64,000 nt of DNA from Candidatus Epulonipiscium sp. (GCA_012841565.1 DUUM01000230.1:13600-77599); one strand, 5' to 3'. Positions 9,292-18,703 are shown, counted from the stretch's first letter. The notes: generated from the letters alone by a model not told the origin. Program-made: numbers and translations.

Positions 9292-10449
9292 TTAGAGGTT
9301 TTTCATGCTTGTGCCATTAAAAGCAGCCATATAGATTGCTTTTATATCTTCAACTGTAGGTATTCTTGGGTTTGTTCCCGTACATGGATCGTCAAAGGCG
9401 TGTTGGCTCATTCTATCTAATATAGCAAGGAACATTTCTTCTGTAATTTCTACTTCAGTAATTTCCTTTAATGTATTTGGAATACCAACTTTGCCATTAA
9501 GACCTCTAATAGTTTCTGCTAAGTCGGTTATTTCTAATTGTTTTTCAATTTCATCATACTTATCTGTTGCTTTTCTATTAAAGTCAATAATGTAAGGAAG
9601 TAAAATTGCGTTTACAAGTCCGTGGGTTAGGTCGAATTCTCCGCCTATTTTATGAGCTAGACTGTGAACAATTCCTAGTGAACAGTTTGTAAAAGCCATA
9701 CCACCAAGGGCAGATGCGTTGTGCATTGCTTCTCTAGCTTCCATATTTTTTCCATCCGTATAAGCTGTAACTAAGTTGTTGAAAACTAATTTAATAGATT
9801 CCATTGCTAAAGGATCTGTGTAGCAAGTTGCACTAGATGATACGTAAGCTTCGATAGAGTGTGTTATAACATCCATTCCAGTATTTGCCGTAATGTGTGG
9901 TGGCATTGTAGCTGGAAGAGCTGGATCTAATAAAGCGATATCTGGTGTAATCTCATAGGAAACAAGTGGATATTTAATAAAATTTTCAGTATCTGTAATA
10001 ACAGAGAAAGCAGTAATTTCTGAAGCTGTACCACTTGTAGATGGAATTTGAACTAATTGTGCTTTTGTTCTGAGTTTAGGGAATTTGCCGGCTACTAGGT
10101 CTTGAAAGTTAGTCTCAGGATACTCATAGTATACCCACATGATTTTTGCAGCGTCTAAAGCAGAGCCACCGCCAATAGCAACAATCCAGTCAGGATTAAA
10201 TTTAGCCATTTCTTTCCCGCCGCGAATAACAGTTTCAATAGATGGGTTAGGCTCAACATTATCTACGATTGATACTTCCATTCCTGCTTTTTCGAGTTGT
10301 TTTTTAGCTTCATCTAAAAATCCAAATCTTTTCATAGAGCTACCACCAGTAACTAAAGTAGCTCGTTTACCTTCTAATGTGGATAAATATTCTAAAGCAC
10401 CTTCACCGAATACGATGTTTTTCGGAACACGGAACCAGTTTACACTCAT
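9292..10449 (-). CDS. Iron-containing alcohol dehydrogenase (butanol-dehydrogenase-like)
   Basis: A 385-residue group III (iron-dependent) alcohol dehydrogenase. The dinucleotide site is in IGGGSALDAAK (about residue 95-105), and the metal ligands are expected in TGMDVITHSIEAY (Asp, His) and GIVHSLAHKIG ... DLTHG (His, His). Such enzymes reduce acetaldehyde or butyraldehyde to the alcohol with NAD(P)H at the end of fermentation. It starts 11 bases after the nfnB stop, behind a GAGGAAT site, so it is third in an nfnA-nfnB-adh operon. The co-transcription suggests it uses NADPH balanced by Nfn; the cofactor is not provable from sequence alone. Confidence 0.9.
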   Translation of the reverse strand: MSVNWFRVPKNIVFGEGALEYLSTLEGKRATLVTGGSSMKRFGFLDEAKKQLEKAGMEVSIVDNVEPNPSIETVIRGGKEMAKFNPDWIVAIGGGSALDAAKIMWVYYEYPETNFQDLVAGKFPKLRTKAQLVQIPSTSGTASEITAFSVITDTENFIKYPLVSYEITPDIALLDPALPATMPPHITANTGMDVITHSIEAYVSSSATCYTDPLAMESIKLVFNNLVTAYTDGKNMEAREAMHNASALGGMAFTNCSLGIVHSLAHKIGGEFDLTHGLVNAILLPYIIDFNRKATDKYDEIEKQLEITDLAETIRGLNGKVGIPNTLKEITEVEITEEMFLAILDRMSQHAFDDPCTGTNPRIPTVEDIKAIYMAAFNGTSMKNL

Positions 10450-10460
10450 TTTTATTCCTC

Positions 10461-11858
10461 CTATATAGTTTGTTTAGTTTTTATTTTATAATCAATTGCT
10501 TCAGCTGCTTTTTTACCAGCACCCATTGCAAGGATTACCGTTGCTGCTCCAGTTACTGCGTCGCCACCTGCATAAATAGAGTCTTTGCTTGTTTCAGATG
10601 TTTCTTCTTCTACAATGATGCCACCCCAAGTATGGGTGTCAAGCCCTGGTGTTGTTTGGCGGATCAGGGGATTTGGAGATTGTCCAATAGCGATAATGAC
10701 CGTATCAACTAAAATATTAAAATCACTATTTGGCTTTGGAACAGGCCTTCGTCTGCCAGAAGAATCTGCCTCGCCTAGCGCCATTTCAATACAAGTCATA
10801 GATGAAACAAATCCATTTTTGCCAGAAATTTTAGTAGGATTACTCAGTAATTTAAAAATAATACCTTCCTGCTTTGCATGGTGAACCTCTTCGGCCCTTG
10901 CAGGAAGCTCCTCTTCACTTCTGCGGTACACAATATAGACATTTTCAGATCCTAGACGTTTAGCTGTTCTGGCTGCATCCATGGCGACATTACCGCCACC
11001 AATGACAACTGTATTTTTACCTACTTTAACAGGCGTAGGAGAATCCTTTTTATAAGCTTTCATAAGGTTAACTCTTGTTAAAAATTCATTGGCAGAATAA
11101 ACACCATTTAAATTTTCACCTTCAATATTCATAAAGGTAGGTAGACCAGCACCGCTCCCAATAAAAGCTGCGTCGTAGCCACTCTCTAAAAGCTCATCAA
11201 TGGTAATAGAGCGCCCAACTAGTACATTGGTTTTGATCTCCACTCCAAGGGATTCGATGGATTTAATTTCAGACTGAACCAATTTTTTAGGCAGCCTAAA
11301 TTCAGGAATACCATAGGTTAAGACACCACCAGTTTTATGCAAAGCCTCAAAAAGTGTGACACCGTAGCCTTTTTTTGCCAGCTCAGAAGCGCAACTAAGA
11401 CCTGCTGGGCCTGAGCCAATAACAGCTATCTTGTTCTTTGGAGCTGAGTCTAAAATAGCTTCAGGGGTTTCATGATTTTCCATATAATAATCTGCAACAA
11501 ATCTCTCAAGCCGACCAATTCCCACAGGTTCACCTTTAATGCGGCGAACACATTTTCCCTCACATTGATTTTCCTGAGGGCATACTCGGCCACAAATAGC
11601 AGGCAAAGAGTTTTCTTTTATAATAATGTTATAAGCTAGGTCAAAATCACCATCTGACACGGCCTGGATAAATTCAGGAATTGGCACATTAACTGGGCAA
11701 CCATCTACACAAGGTTTGTGCTTACAATGCAAGCATCTTCTTGCCTCTTCAATAGCCTGCGCTTTTGTATAGCCAAGAACGACTTCAGTAAAATTTTTAT
11801 TACGTATGGTAGGGTCTTGCTCAGGAATAGGTACTTTTACAAGGGATTTATTTAGCAT
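10461..11858 (-). CDS. nfnB: NfnB: NADP-binding large subunit of electron-bifurcating transhydrogenase
   Basis: A 465-residue flavoprotein often labelled glutamate synthase small subunit (GltA). The N-terminal cysteine clusters for two [4Fe-4S] centres are clear (CLHCKHKPCVDGCP and CGRVCPQENQCEGKC); then come two Rossmann folds, FAD (IGSGPAGLSCASELA) and NADPH (VIGGGNVAMDAART). No glutamate synthase large subunit is nearby, while the NfnA-like subunit overlaps it by 11 bases, so the Nfn role (reduced ferredoxin + NADH to 2 NADPH, reversible) is preferred. The start at 11858 follows GGAGG; a longer in-frame start at 11945 would lie inside nfnA and is rejected. Confidence 0.87.
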   Translation of the reverse strand: MLNKSLVKVPIPEQDPTIRNKNFTEVVLGYTKAQAIEEARRCLHCKHKPCVDGCPVNVPIPEFIQAVSDGDFDLAYNIIIKENSLPAICGRVCPQENQCEGKCVRRIKGEPVGIGRLERFVADYYMENHETPEAILDSAPKNKIAVIGSGPAGLSCASELAKKGYGVTLFEALHKTGGVLTYGIPEFRLPKKLVQSEIKSIESLGVEIKTNVLVGRSITIDELLESGYDAAFIGSGAGLPTFMNIEGENLNGVYSANEFLTRVNLMKAYKKDSPTPVKVGKNTVVIGGGNVAMDAARTAKRLGSENVYIVYRRSEEELPARAEEVHHAKQEGIIFKLLSNPTKISGKNGFVSSMTCIEMALGEADSSGRRRPVPKPNSDFNILVDTVIIAIGQSPNPLIRQTTPGLDTHTWGGIIVEEETSETSKDSIYAGGDAVTGAATVILAMGAGKKAAEAIDYKIKTKQTI

Positions 11859-12693
11859 TTTCAGCCTCCATTCCCATACGGCATATATGTTCGGCCGCAG
11901 ATTCTTCTTCTTTATACATTCCTTGGCGTCTGATAACTTCCTCAAAAGCCACTAAATGTCCATCAAAATCGGGGCCATCGACACAGGCAAACTTTGTTTC
12001 ATTACCGACTGTTACGCGGCAGCCACCGCACATGCCAGTGCCGTCAATCATAATAGGATTTAGTGACACATTTGTTTTGATGCCATATTTCTTCGTAATA
12101 TCGCAAATAGCCTTCATCATAGGAAGTGGGCCAATGGCTATAACAAGATCATACTGTTCCCCGCTTTCAAGTAACTTGAGAAGAGGATCTGTTACAAAGC
12201 CTTTAACGCCAATGGATCCATCATTTGATGCATAGTGGACAGTATCACAAAGGGCTTCCATTTCATCTTTTAAAATAATATAATCACGACTTTGGCCACC
12301 TAAAATACAATCTATATGGTTACCAAGTTCTTTTCCTTTTGTAAGCTGAGGATAAAGGGGAGCGATTCCCACACCACCACCGATACCTAAAATCTTTTTG
12401 CCTTCAGGCAAATGGGCTTCTTGGCCCAAAGGTCCGACCAAATCCTGAATCGAATCCCCTACATTTTTCTCGCTTAATTTGATGGTAGAGTGACCAACCA
12501 CTTGGTAGATAATTGTGATGGTTTCTTTTTCCCTGTCATAACCTGCAATTGTCAGTGGGATGCGCTCACCATCTGGTTCGACACAAAGCATAACAAATTG
12601 TCCTGGCTCACATTTTCTTGCAACAAAAGGACATATAACTTCCATTAGTTCTACAGTCTCATTTAATTTAACTTTTTTTATAATTTTATACAT
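11848..12693 (-). CDS. nfnA: NfnA: FAD/NAD-binding small subunit of electron-bifurcating transhydrogenase
   Basis: A 281-residue ferredoxin-NADP reductase-like subunit (sulfide dehydrogenase/PyrK-like family). It shows the FAD-binding barrel (about 1-95, RIPLTIAGYD), an NAD-binding domain (LGIGGGVGIAPLYP) and a C-terminal [2Fe-2S] cysteine set (GTGMCGGCRVTV ... FACVDGPDFDGH). This subunit oxidises NADH in the NfnAB complex. It is the first gene of the operon with nfnB and the alcohol dehydrogenase, and the divergent AraC regulator shares its upstream region. The start has weak ribosome-site features (GAGGGATTAAA upstream). Confidence 0.87.
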   Translation of the reverse strand: MYKIIKKVKLNETVELMEVICPFVARKCEPGQFVMLCVEPDGERIPLTIAGYDREKETITIIYQVVGHSTIKLSEKNVGDSIQDLVGPLGQEAHLPEGKKILGIGGGVGIAPLYPQLTKGKELGNHIDCILGGQSRDYIILKDEMEALCDTVHYASNDGSIGVKGFVTDPLLKLLESGEQYDLVIAIGPLPMMKAICDITKKYGIKTNVSLNPIMIDGTGMCGGCRVTVGNETKFACVDGPDFDGHLVAFEEVIRRQGMYKEEESAAEHICRMGMEAENAK

Positions 12694-12808
12694 TTTAATC
12701 CCTCAATCATTTGTATTATAGTTGTTAATATTTTGACATATTAAAAAAATACTTGCCAAATAGTAAAAGTGTAGTCAAAAGCAATATATTATTTAATAAT
12801 AAGCGTAG

Positions 12809-12837
12809 TTGACATACCCCTTACATAATATTATAGT
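12809..12837 (+). promoter_or_regulatory. Sigma-A promoter for the AraC-type regulator
   Basis: TTGACA at 12809-12814 and TATAGT at 12832-12837 are separated by 17 bases. The leader to the regulator start is about 85 bases. The divergent nfnA promoter must lie between this point and 12694 but is not clear-cut; a TTTTGAC/GTCAAAA dyad (about 12731-12780) is a candidate control site there. Confidence 0.65.
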
Positions 12838-12927
12838 ATTATTAGTAAGATAAAGCTAACTCTATATTTTAAAAACTATCCCATATTTGAATAAGACTGA
12901 CAATAACTTAACAGGAGGATGAGTAAG

Positions 12928-13773
12928 ATGCTTAATGATTTCGATCGAAGACTTGAGGTGCTAGAAGGTTTTGAGACAGATTATGTACGTCTTTTATACT
13001 ATGATTTACCCAAAGATTTTTCTAGTATCTATAAAACATATAGCTATACCCGGTTTTGTACAATTTTAAGTGGCGAAAAAATTGTTACAATAGATAATAA
13101 AAACACGTTTACATATGGGAAGAATAACTATTTACTACTTCCTGCTCATACAACGGTTCAAATGGATATGGATGTTGATACAAGGGCCCTAGTATTTGAG
13201 TTAAACGATGATCTTATTAATGATGTTTTTTCTAAAGTGGATGTGGATGAAGAAATTTTACAAAGTGTAAAACAAGACAACAATTATAGTTTGGGTCACA
13301 ATAAATGGAACGTATGCCAAGATGCTTTCAATATTTTAGAAATATCTAAACAAAATAAAAAAAACAGTGAATTTTTGATTGATTTATACGCTCAAAAGTT
13401 AGTGTTTGATTTAATTCAAGATAAATCAACACGCCGTATTCTTGAGTTAGATTCTAATAATCCGATTAATATGGCCCTTAAGTTTATTCATGAAAATATT
13501 CATAGAGCCATTAATATAGGGGAACTAGCAACACAATTATATATGTCAGAATCTAATTTCTCCCACTTATTTAGAAAAATGATGGGAATGACACCAGGAG
13601 AATATATAAAAGATAAAAAATTAGAATTAGCGAGCACCTATTTAAAAATAGAAGATGTAACCAACGTAGCTTATAGCTTGGGGTATGTGAATATTTCATA
13701 CTTTATTAAAATTTTTAAAGATAAATATAGCCTGACACCTAAGCAATATAAGCTGACATACTATAAAAACTAA
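12928..13773 (+). CDS. AraC-family transcriptional regulator
   Basis: A 281-residue regulator with an N-terminal cupin-like sensor half (about 1-170, with YSYTRFCTILSGEKIV and NNYLLLPAHTTVQMD strands) and a C-terminal AraC double helix-turn-helix (about 182-280; IGELATQLYMSESNFSHLFRKMMGMTPGEYI ... YVNISYFIKIFK region). It is transcribed away from nfnAB-adh and most likely controls that operon, perhaps in response to an alcohol, aldehyde or redox cue. The ATG at 12919 abuts the AGGAGG site directly, so the ATG at 12928, nine bases from it, is the likely start. Confidence 0.83.
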   Translation: MLNDFDRRLEVLEGFETDYVRLLYYDLPKDFSSIYKTYSYTRFCTILSGEKIVTIDNKNTFTYGKNNYLLLPAHTTVQMDMDVDTRALVFELNDDLINDVFSKVDVDEEILQSVKQDNNYSLGHNKWNVCQDAFNILEISKQNKKNSEFLIDLYAQKLVFDLIQDKSTRRILELDSNNPINMALKFIHENIHRAINIGELATQLYMSESNFSHLFRKMMGMTPGEYIKDKKLELASTYLKIEDVTNVAYSLGYVNISYFIKIFKDKYSLTPKQYKLTYYKN

Positions 13774-13790
13774 GATGAGATTTAGAGAGA

Positions 13791-13848
13791 GGGGACGGTT
13801 CACAAATATTCGTAGTTTTCGAAACTGCCAATATTTGTGAACCGTCCC
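13791..13848. repeat. REP palindrome 4, slightly decayed
   Basis: Outer arms match the family (GGGGACGGTTCACAAATAT and its complement, missing the last C). The middle arms no longer pair fully (CGTAGTTT against AAACTGCC). It lies after the AraC gene and before the GntR promoter and is a probable terminator. Confidence 0.88.
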
Positions 13849-13879
13849 TGGGGTTGTAGGATGACTTTAAAATTAGGTA

Positions 13880-13935
13880 TTGACAAACCCCAAGAACAAG
13901 ATTATATTAATAGTGTACTACGTTAACTAATACAC
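13880..13935 (+). promoter_or_regulatory. Promoter and dyad operator of the GntR-ABC operon
   Basis: TTGACA (13880-13885) and TATATT (13903-13908) are 17 bases apart. Directly downstream a dyad at 13913-13935 pairs GTGTA with TACAC and 9 of 11 positions overall. YtrA-type GntR repressors are known to bind AGTGTA-type inverted repeats at their own promoters, so this is the likely autoregulatory operator, blocking elongation just past the start site. Confidence 0.65.
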
Positions 13936-14013
13936 ATAGAACAGGTTAGTTTTTTCTAAAATTTGAAGTTGAATCATAAATATGTAAAATTTAAATTAAG
14001 TGGAGGTGAATTA

Positions 14014-14394
14014 ATGATCAATATTGATCCAAGAAGCAGCCAGCCGATATACGAACAAATTGCAGATCAAGTAAAAGAAAATATTATTAAGGAAATTATG
14101 ATGCCTGGGGATCAGCTGCCCTCTATACGGCAGCTATCATCTATGATTTTGGCAAACCCCAATACGGTCAGCAAAGCCTATCAGGAGCTAGAGCGTATGG
14201 GGGTTATAGAGACAGTTAGAGGAAAAGGTACATTTATACGGACAGATTATAAGGCAAAGGCAGATGATGATAAGATGAACGAAATCAAAAAGGCACTAAA
14301 GAAGATCATTGTTGAAATGCATTATATGGGACTATCTAAAGAACAAATGAATCAGGCGGTAGAAGAAATATATAAAGAATTAGAAGGGGAGTGA
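14014..14394 (+). CDS. GntR-family (YtrA-type) transcriptional regulator
   Basis: A 126-residue short GntR protein of the YtrA subfamily: winged helix-turn-helix (about 5-75; PIYEQIADQVKENI, LPSIRQLSSMILANPNTVSKAYQELE, GKGTFI) followed by a short helical dimerisation tail rather than a ligand-binding domain. YtrA-type repressors control ABC exporters and often respond to cell-wall-active compounds. It heads the operon with the ABC genes, four bases before the ATPase. GGAGGTG lies six bases before ATG 14014; a longer in-frame start at 13963 lacks this. Confidence 0.88.
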   Translation: MINIDPRSSQPIYEQIADQVKENIIKEIMMPGDQLPSIRQLSSMILANPNTVSKAYQELERMGVIETVRGKGTFIRTDYKAKADDDKMNEIKKALKKIIVEMHYMGLSKEQMNQAVEEIYKELEGE

Positions 14395-14398
14395 TTGA

Positions 14399-15274
14399 GT
14401 GATAAATATTAACAATGCAACCAAACGGTTTGGTAATTTTACCGCCATTTCAGATATTAATATATCGGTAAAAAAGGGTACTATATTTGGCTTAATAGGT
14501 GAAAATGGAGCAGGCAAGACGACGCTGATTCAGTGTATGACAGGGATTTATAAGGCAGATGATGGGGAGATTACAATCAATGGGGAGCAGATATACGAAA
14601 ATCCCATTGTAAAAGAACGCATGGGCTACGTTGCGGATCAAAATCAATACTTTCCATTTTTTAAAGTAAAAGAAATGGTTGAGTTTTACAACAGAACTTA
14701 TCCAACCTTTTCAACAGAAAAATTTAATCACTATAACCTTATTTTTAAACTAGATGAAAACAAAAGAGTCCGTCAGTTATCAAAAGGGATGCAAATGAGG
14801 CTGTCTTTAATGCTAAACATGGCCATTAATCCAGACGTTTTAATTCTAGATGAGCCAACATCAGGCCTTGATGTCATTGCCAAAAAACAAGTGCTAGATA
14901 TTTTATTGCAAGAAGTAGCTCAAAATCAGCTAACAATTTTTATATCTTCTCATCATTTAGGTGAGCTAGAGCGTATATGTGATGAAATCGCCATGATTCA
15001 TAGAGGAAAAATTACATATATGAGTACCCTGGATGAAATGAAGAAAAATATTAAAAAGCTTCAGGTGGTGTTTGACCAGAATGCACCAGTAGATTTAAGT
15101 GCATGGGAGGACGTACGGACAGTGGAAAAAGTAGGAAGGGTTTATTACATTATTACACAAAAGTATTCTAAAGACCTAGAGGATAAACTGTATAAAGCAG
15201 GGGCCAAGTTTATAGAACAAATGAACCTAAGTTTAGAAGAAATATTTGTGTACACCAGTGAGGAGGGGGAGTAA
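14399..15274 (+). CDS. ABC transporter ATP-binding protein
   Basis: A 291-residue ATPase with Walker A GENGAGKTT (about 36-44), Q-loop near ADQNQYF, signature QLSKGMQMRL and Walker B VLILDEPTSG, then the switch histidine in ISSHHLGE. It has the C-terminal extension typical of bacitracin/YtrB-like exporter ATPases. The start is a GTG with GGGGAGTG upstream, just after the GntR stop, and the gene overlaps the first permease by one base (TAATG). Likely part of an exporter or membrane-stress response system. Confidence 0.9.
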   Translation: MININNATKRFGNFTAISDINISVKKGTIFGLIGENGAGKTTLIQCMTGIYKADDGEITINGEQIYENPIVKERMGYVADQNQYFPFFKVKEMVEFYNRTYPTFSTEKFNHYNLIFKLDENKRVRQLSKGMQMRLSLMLNMAINPDVLILDEPTSGLDVIAKKQVLDILLQEVAQNQLTIFISSHHLGELERICDEIAMIHRGKITYMSTLDEMKKNIKKLQVVFDQNAPVDLSAWEDVRTVEKVGRVYYIITQKYSKDLEDKLYKAGAKFIEQMNLSLEEIFVYTSEEGE

Positions 15275-16404
15275 TGATTTTTAGACACCCTCTATTTTGG
15301 AAAGAATGGAAAACAGTTAAGTGGTGGTGTGGCCTAATGACAGCTATGTTTTTGATTATGTTTCTTTCAGTTAGCCATTCACTAGGTCAATACCAAGAAA
15401 TGCTTTTAGGAGAAGATGGAGCTCTTACGGATTATGTACATAGGATAGGTCAAGGAGGCCGTGTCATAGAGCCTATGTTCTTAAGCAATTTTAATAAAAG
15501 TTTTGAGAGCTTAGTATTTTTACTTGTACCCATTATTGTGATTATGAGCATTATGTTATTTCAAAGTGATCGAAAAGAAGGTGTTGGCATGTTTGTGAGC
15601 AGCCTTCCTTTTACAAAAAAAGAGCAATTTAAGGTTAAGTGGTTTGTGGGGATATTGGCCTTTACCATTCCATTTTTATTAGCCACTGTGCTAACTGTAA
15701 TTATGCGCCAGGCAAATATAAGCTGGATTCGTCAGTGGTATAGCGCACTTGGCTATGATGGGTTGCTAACCTATGATGCCGTGGGGCTTGTGATGGGTAT
15801 TTTAGCCCAATCTTATTTGTTTATAGTTGCTTTTTTTAGTGTCCTTATGCTCATGCAAAGTTTAATCGGCAACAATATAGCCGCTAGTCTTATAGGGGCG
15901 ATTGTCGTCGCAGTGCCTTGGTTTATTTTAGAGGCAGGGGGAGCAACCTTATCTCGTGTTTTTAATAATGATAGTTGGCGTTTATATAATATCAAGTGGA
16001 GCAATTTGTATTACTTTATAGCGCCTGATAGTGGATTTATCCTTGAACACATTCAGCTTGGACAAAATGAACTCTTGATTCACCCCGTTGTTTCAAAGGA
16101 ATATTATCTCATTAAGATTATTATTTTAATCGCTATTTCAGTTATAGCCGTTTATGGTGGTCTTAAGTTTTATGAAAAAAATGACACGAGTCGCAATGGA
16201 TATTTACTGATGTTCCCGTGGATGAAACACATATTAGTACCCGGAGTTGTTTTATGCAGTGGATTGCTGGGGAACAATTTGATCAGGCAATTCATTCGGA
16301 TTCAATCAGTTCCTTATGAAATCATTACATTTGTCATTAGTGCGTTAATAGGTTATTTACTAATGGCGACAATTATTAAAATATCTGAGAAACATGGTGG
16401 GTGA
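15274..16404 (+). CDS. ABC-2 type permease, first of a tandem pair
   Basis: A 376-residue membrane protein with about seven to eight hydrophobic segments. It opens with HPLFWKEWKTVKWW, a motif repeated at the start of the next permease (HPLVKKEWRSLKW); both also share a SLPFTKKEQFK / SLPYTRKEQFK segment near residue 110. The two are therefore diverged paralogues made by tandem duplication and probably form a heterodimeric membrane part for the ATPase. It resembles YtrC/D-like permeases of GntR-linked ABC systems. The transported compound is unknown. Confidence 0.78.
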   Translation: MIFRHPLFWKEWKTVKWWCGLMTAMFLIMFLSVSHSLGQYQEMLLGEDGALTDYVHRIGQGGRVIEPMFLSNFNKSFESLVFLLVPIIVIMSIMLFQSDRKEGVGMFVSSLPFTKKEQFKVKWFVGILAFTIPFLLATVLTVIMRQANISWIRQWYSALGYDGLLTYDAVGLVMGILAQSYLFIVAFFSVLMLMQSLIGNNIAASLIGAIVVAVPWFILEAGGATLSRVFNNDSWRLYNIKWSNLYYFIAPDSGFILEHIQLGQNELLIHPVVSKEYYLIKIIILIAISVIAVYGGLKFYEKNDTSRNGYLLMFPWMKHILVPGVVLCSGLLGNNLIRQFIRIQSVPYEIITFVISALIGYLLMATIIKISEKHGG

Positions 16405-16452
16405 GATGAAAATAAATCTAGATAAATCAAATGGTAGAAGGGAAGTGGGAAA

Positions 16453-17553
16453 ATGATGAATCATCCATTGGTAAAAAAAGAATGGAGGAGTTTAAAATGG
16501 GTTATGCTACTCTACGGCTGTCTGTTTGCATTTTTTGCACTGATACTGAGTGACAATATGGCCCAGGAAAAAACTTCTCATCTTTTAAGACAATACCGAG
16601 AAGCTGTTTTTGTAAGTCAATTATATGGACTGAGTCAGTTAATGGTTCCAATGCTTTTAATCTCTATGATGATCGTTGTAGGGGTCTTATTTATTCATGA
16701 TAGGAATGGTCATATTGGTAAGTTTATAAATAGCTTGCCTTATACACGCAAGGAACAGTTTAAGATTAAATACGTAATGGGGATGACCACATTTACAGTG
16801 CCACTACTGTTTTTCGCAGGCACTATTTATGCCATTCGAGGACATCACCAGGGCTGGATTGGCAGGGTTTATAAGTACGCCTCTTTGGGGGAATTCTTAA
16901 AAGCACAAGATAGCGTCTGGGTTTTGCTTCTTTGGCTTGTATTCGTATGGCTTCTTATGTTAGCAACGTACTCGGTTTTAATGATGATCCAAACGTTGAT
17001 TGGCCAAAATATAGTGGCTAGTATAATAGGAGGGATTATTATTTTAGTGCCACTATTTTTAGTGTATGCAATTCCAGTAAATCTATGGTTACTATCCACC
17101 CTAGATTTTCGTTACTCAGAGAAGCTGGTGACAAGGGTACTGATCTTTTTATATGGCATTCCAGAATTTAAATTCACAGGCAATGTTTCAGGGGTGAATA
17201 TGTATAACCTATTTGACAGTTATACCAATATCTATGGGGGGTATACCTACCAGTGGTTTCCATTATATATGGCTATTTTAGTCCTTGGAATTATGATAAG
17301 CACGTTACTAGGGTCCTATTTTATGGCCCATTATGATGTTGAAAAAAATGGGGAAATTGCTCTTTACCCTTGGGTAGGAAAACTGTTAGTCATAGGTACA
17401 ACCCTATGTAGTTTGCTTTTATTTCCAGTGATGTTTGCAATGTTTACAGGTATAGAAAATCCCGTTGCAACCATGATATCAATGGTAATGGGTGCTGTTT
17501 TAGGTTATTTTATTAGTCGTAAAAGTATAGAAATGACGGCAAAACATGGATAG
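16453..17553 (+). CDS. ABC-2 type permease, second of a tandem pair
   Basis: A 366-residue polytopic membrane protein with about seven hydrophobic spans, paralogous to the preceding permease (shared N-terminal HPL-KEW motif, the SLPYTRKEQFKIKY loop and the GQNIVAS-IGG-I span). It is 48 bases downstream; the site before the start (GAAGGGAAG) is moderate, and two adjacent ATGs are possible starts. It probably pairs with the other permease. Substrate unknown. Confidence 0.75.
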   Translation: MMNHPLVKKEWRSLKWVMLLYGCLFAFFALILSDNMAQEKTSHLLRQYREAVFVSQLYGLSQLMVPMLLISMMIVVGVLFIHDRNGHIGKFINSLPYTRKEQFKIKYVMGMTTFTVPLLFFAGTIYAIRGHHQGWIGRVYKYASLGEFLKAQDSVWVLLLWLVFVWLLMLATYSVLMMIQTLIGQNIVASIIGGIIILVPLFLVYAIPVNLWLLSTLDFRYSEKLVTRVLIFLYGIPEFKFTGNVSGVNMYNLFDSYTNIYGGYTYQWFPLYMAILVLGIMISTLLGSYFMAHYDVEKNGEIALYPWVGKLLVIGTTLCSLLLFPVMFAMFTGIENPVATMISMVMGAVLGYFISRKSIEMTAKHG

Positions 17554-17568
17554 AAAGCAGGTGAGAAG

Positions 17569-18618
17569 ATGAAACGATTTATAATGGCTATGATGAGTAT
17601 GGTCATGTTGGCTGGATGCGCAAATCCTTATACTTCTAAGTCACAAATAGGAAGTGTGGGACGAGAAAGTATTAGGCAAGAAAATCTTATTTTATTTTCA
17701 GATTTAGAAAAAGGATTTCAAGATAACAATATGAAGCTGATCAAAGTGACTCCTCTAGATGCTCCTGAAGAGCAGTATAACTTCGAAGATGATCGTGTAA
17801 CCATAACTGTTATGGTAGACGCGCTTACATTTCAAGATGAGCAATTTGTCAGTGATATTTTTATAGATCCACTGAATAATTATATGAAATTAGCTGAGCA
17901 TCCGGCAGTAAAAATTATGGCTGATATGATGGGTGAAGAACAACTGCTGGCTTGGGTAGCTGATAGAGAAAATGGAAGGACACAAGCAGGTAAAAATCAT
18001 AAGAATATACAAGAGTTATTAGCGATGGACAGATGTTATTTGTTTTACGAGTATTGGTCAGGAAGTGATAGGAGGGGACTGGGGTTTAGTTGGGCATTCA
18101 AACCTAGTATTTCTACAGCGTTTGAAAAGATAGCACGCCAGCTTGAAGAAGATGGAATGCTTACAACAGGCTACATACAAGGAGCAGGTGGGGAAACCCT
18201 AACAGCTACGAATTCGGGCTATTATTTATTACAGAGAATGGCGCATTCGGTAGGTGAGGATATAGCTGTCGATATAGATCAGGCGGCGGCTTATCAGGTG
18301 ATGCACGATAAAAACAAACCTGGTAACTATAGTGTTCAATTATACGGGTATATGAGAAGTGACTTAACTTATCCTGCGCATGTAGAGGATATGCCAGGCC
18401 TGGATGAGATTACCCAGCTAATGAATATGGGGCAGGAAGAGTTTACAGCTATTACAGATGAGATTAATAAAGAGCTTACAGAGGCTAAAAAGATCCGAAA
18501 TAATAATCTTCGCGGAGAGTATTATTTCCAAGGAGAGGTGGGGGGATATCGTTATATCATAACGGTTCCACAGGGCATTGCAGTCTATAACTTTACGGTG
18601 CTGATAGAGAAAATCTAG
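17569..18618 (+). CDS. Predicted lipoprotein of the ABC operon, function unknown
   Basis: A 349-residue protein with a signal peptide and lipobox (MVMLAGCAN, Cys17), so it should be anchored on the outer face of the membrane. I do not recognise a domain. The mature part is mixed alpha/beta and soluble, with an acidic stretch (APEEQYNFEDD) and a distinct C-terminal segment GEYYFQGEVGGYRYIITVPQ. As last gene of the GntR-ABC operon, 15 bases after the second permease, it may be an accessory binding or sensor component. A REP hairpin follows. Confidence 0.6.
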   Translation: MKRFIMAMMSMVMLAGCANPYTSKSQIGSVGRESIRQENLILFSDLEKGFQDNNMKLIKVTPLDAPEEQYNFEDDRVTITVMVDALTFQDEQFVSDIFIDPLNNYMKLAEHPAVKIMADMMGEEQLLAWVADRENGRTQAGKNHKNIQELLAMDRCYLFYEYWSGSDRRGLGFSWAFKPSISTAFEKIARQLEEDGMLTTGYIQGAGGETLTATNSGYYLLQRMAHSVGEDIAVDIDQAAAYQVMHDKNKPGNYSVQLYGYMRSDLTYPAHVEDMPGLDEITQLMNMGQEEFTAITDEINKELTEAKKIRNNNLRGEYYFQGEVGGYRYIITVPQGIAVYNFTVLIEKI

Positions 18619-18633
18619 GGCTGGGACTGGCTA

Positions 18634-18692
18634 GGGGACGGTTCACAAATATATATAGTTTTTAAAACTAGTGATATTTGTGAACCGTCCCC
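18634..18692. repeat. REP palindrome 5, slightly decayed
   Basis: Outer arms match the family; the middle arms (ATATATAGTTTTT against AAAACTAGTGATAT) pair with a small slip. It sits 16 bases after the lipoprotein stop and likely ends that operon. Confidence 0.9.
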
Positions 18693-18703
18693 TTCCTATA
18701 CAA

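Noticed and set aside
10461..11858. Glutamate synthase small subunit
   Set aside because: The family match is real, but no large subunit is present while the NfnA-like partner overlaps, so the Nfn role is preferred.
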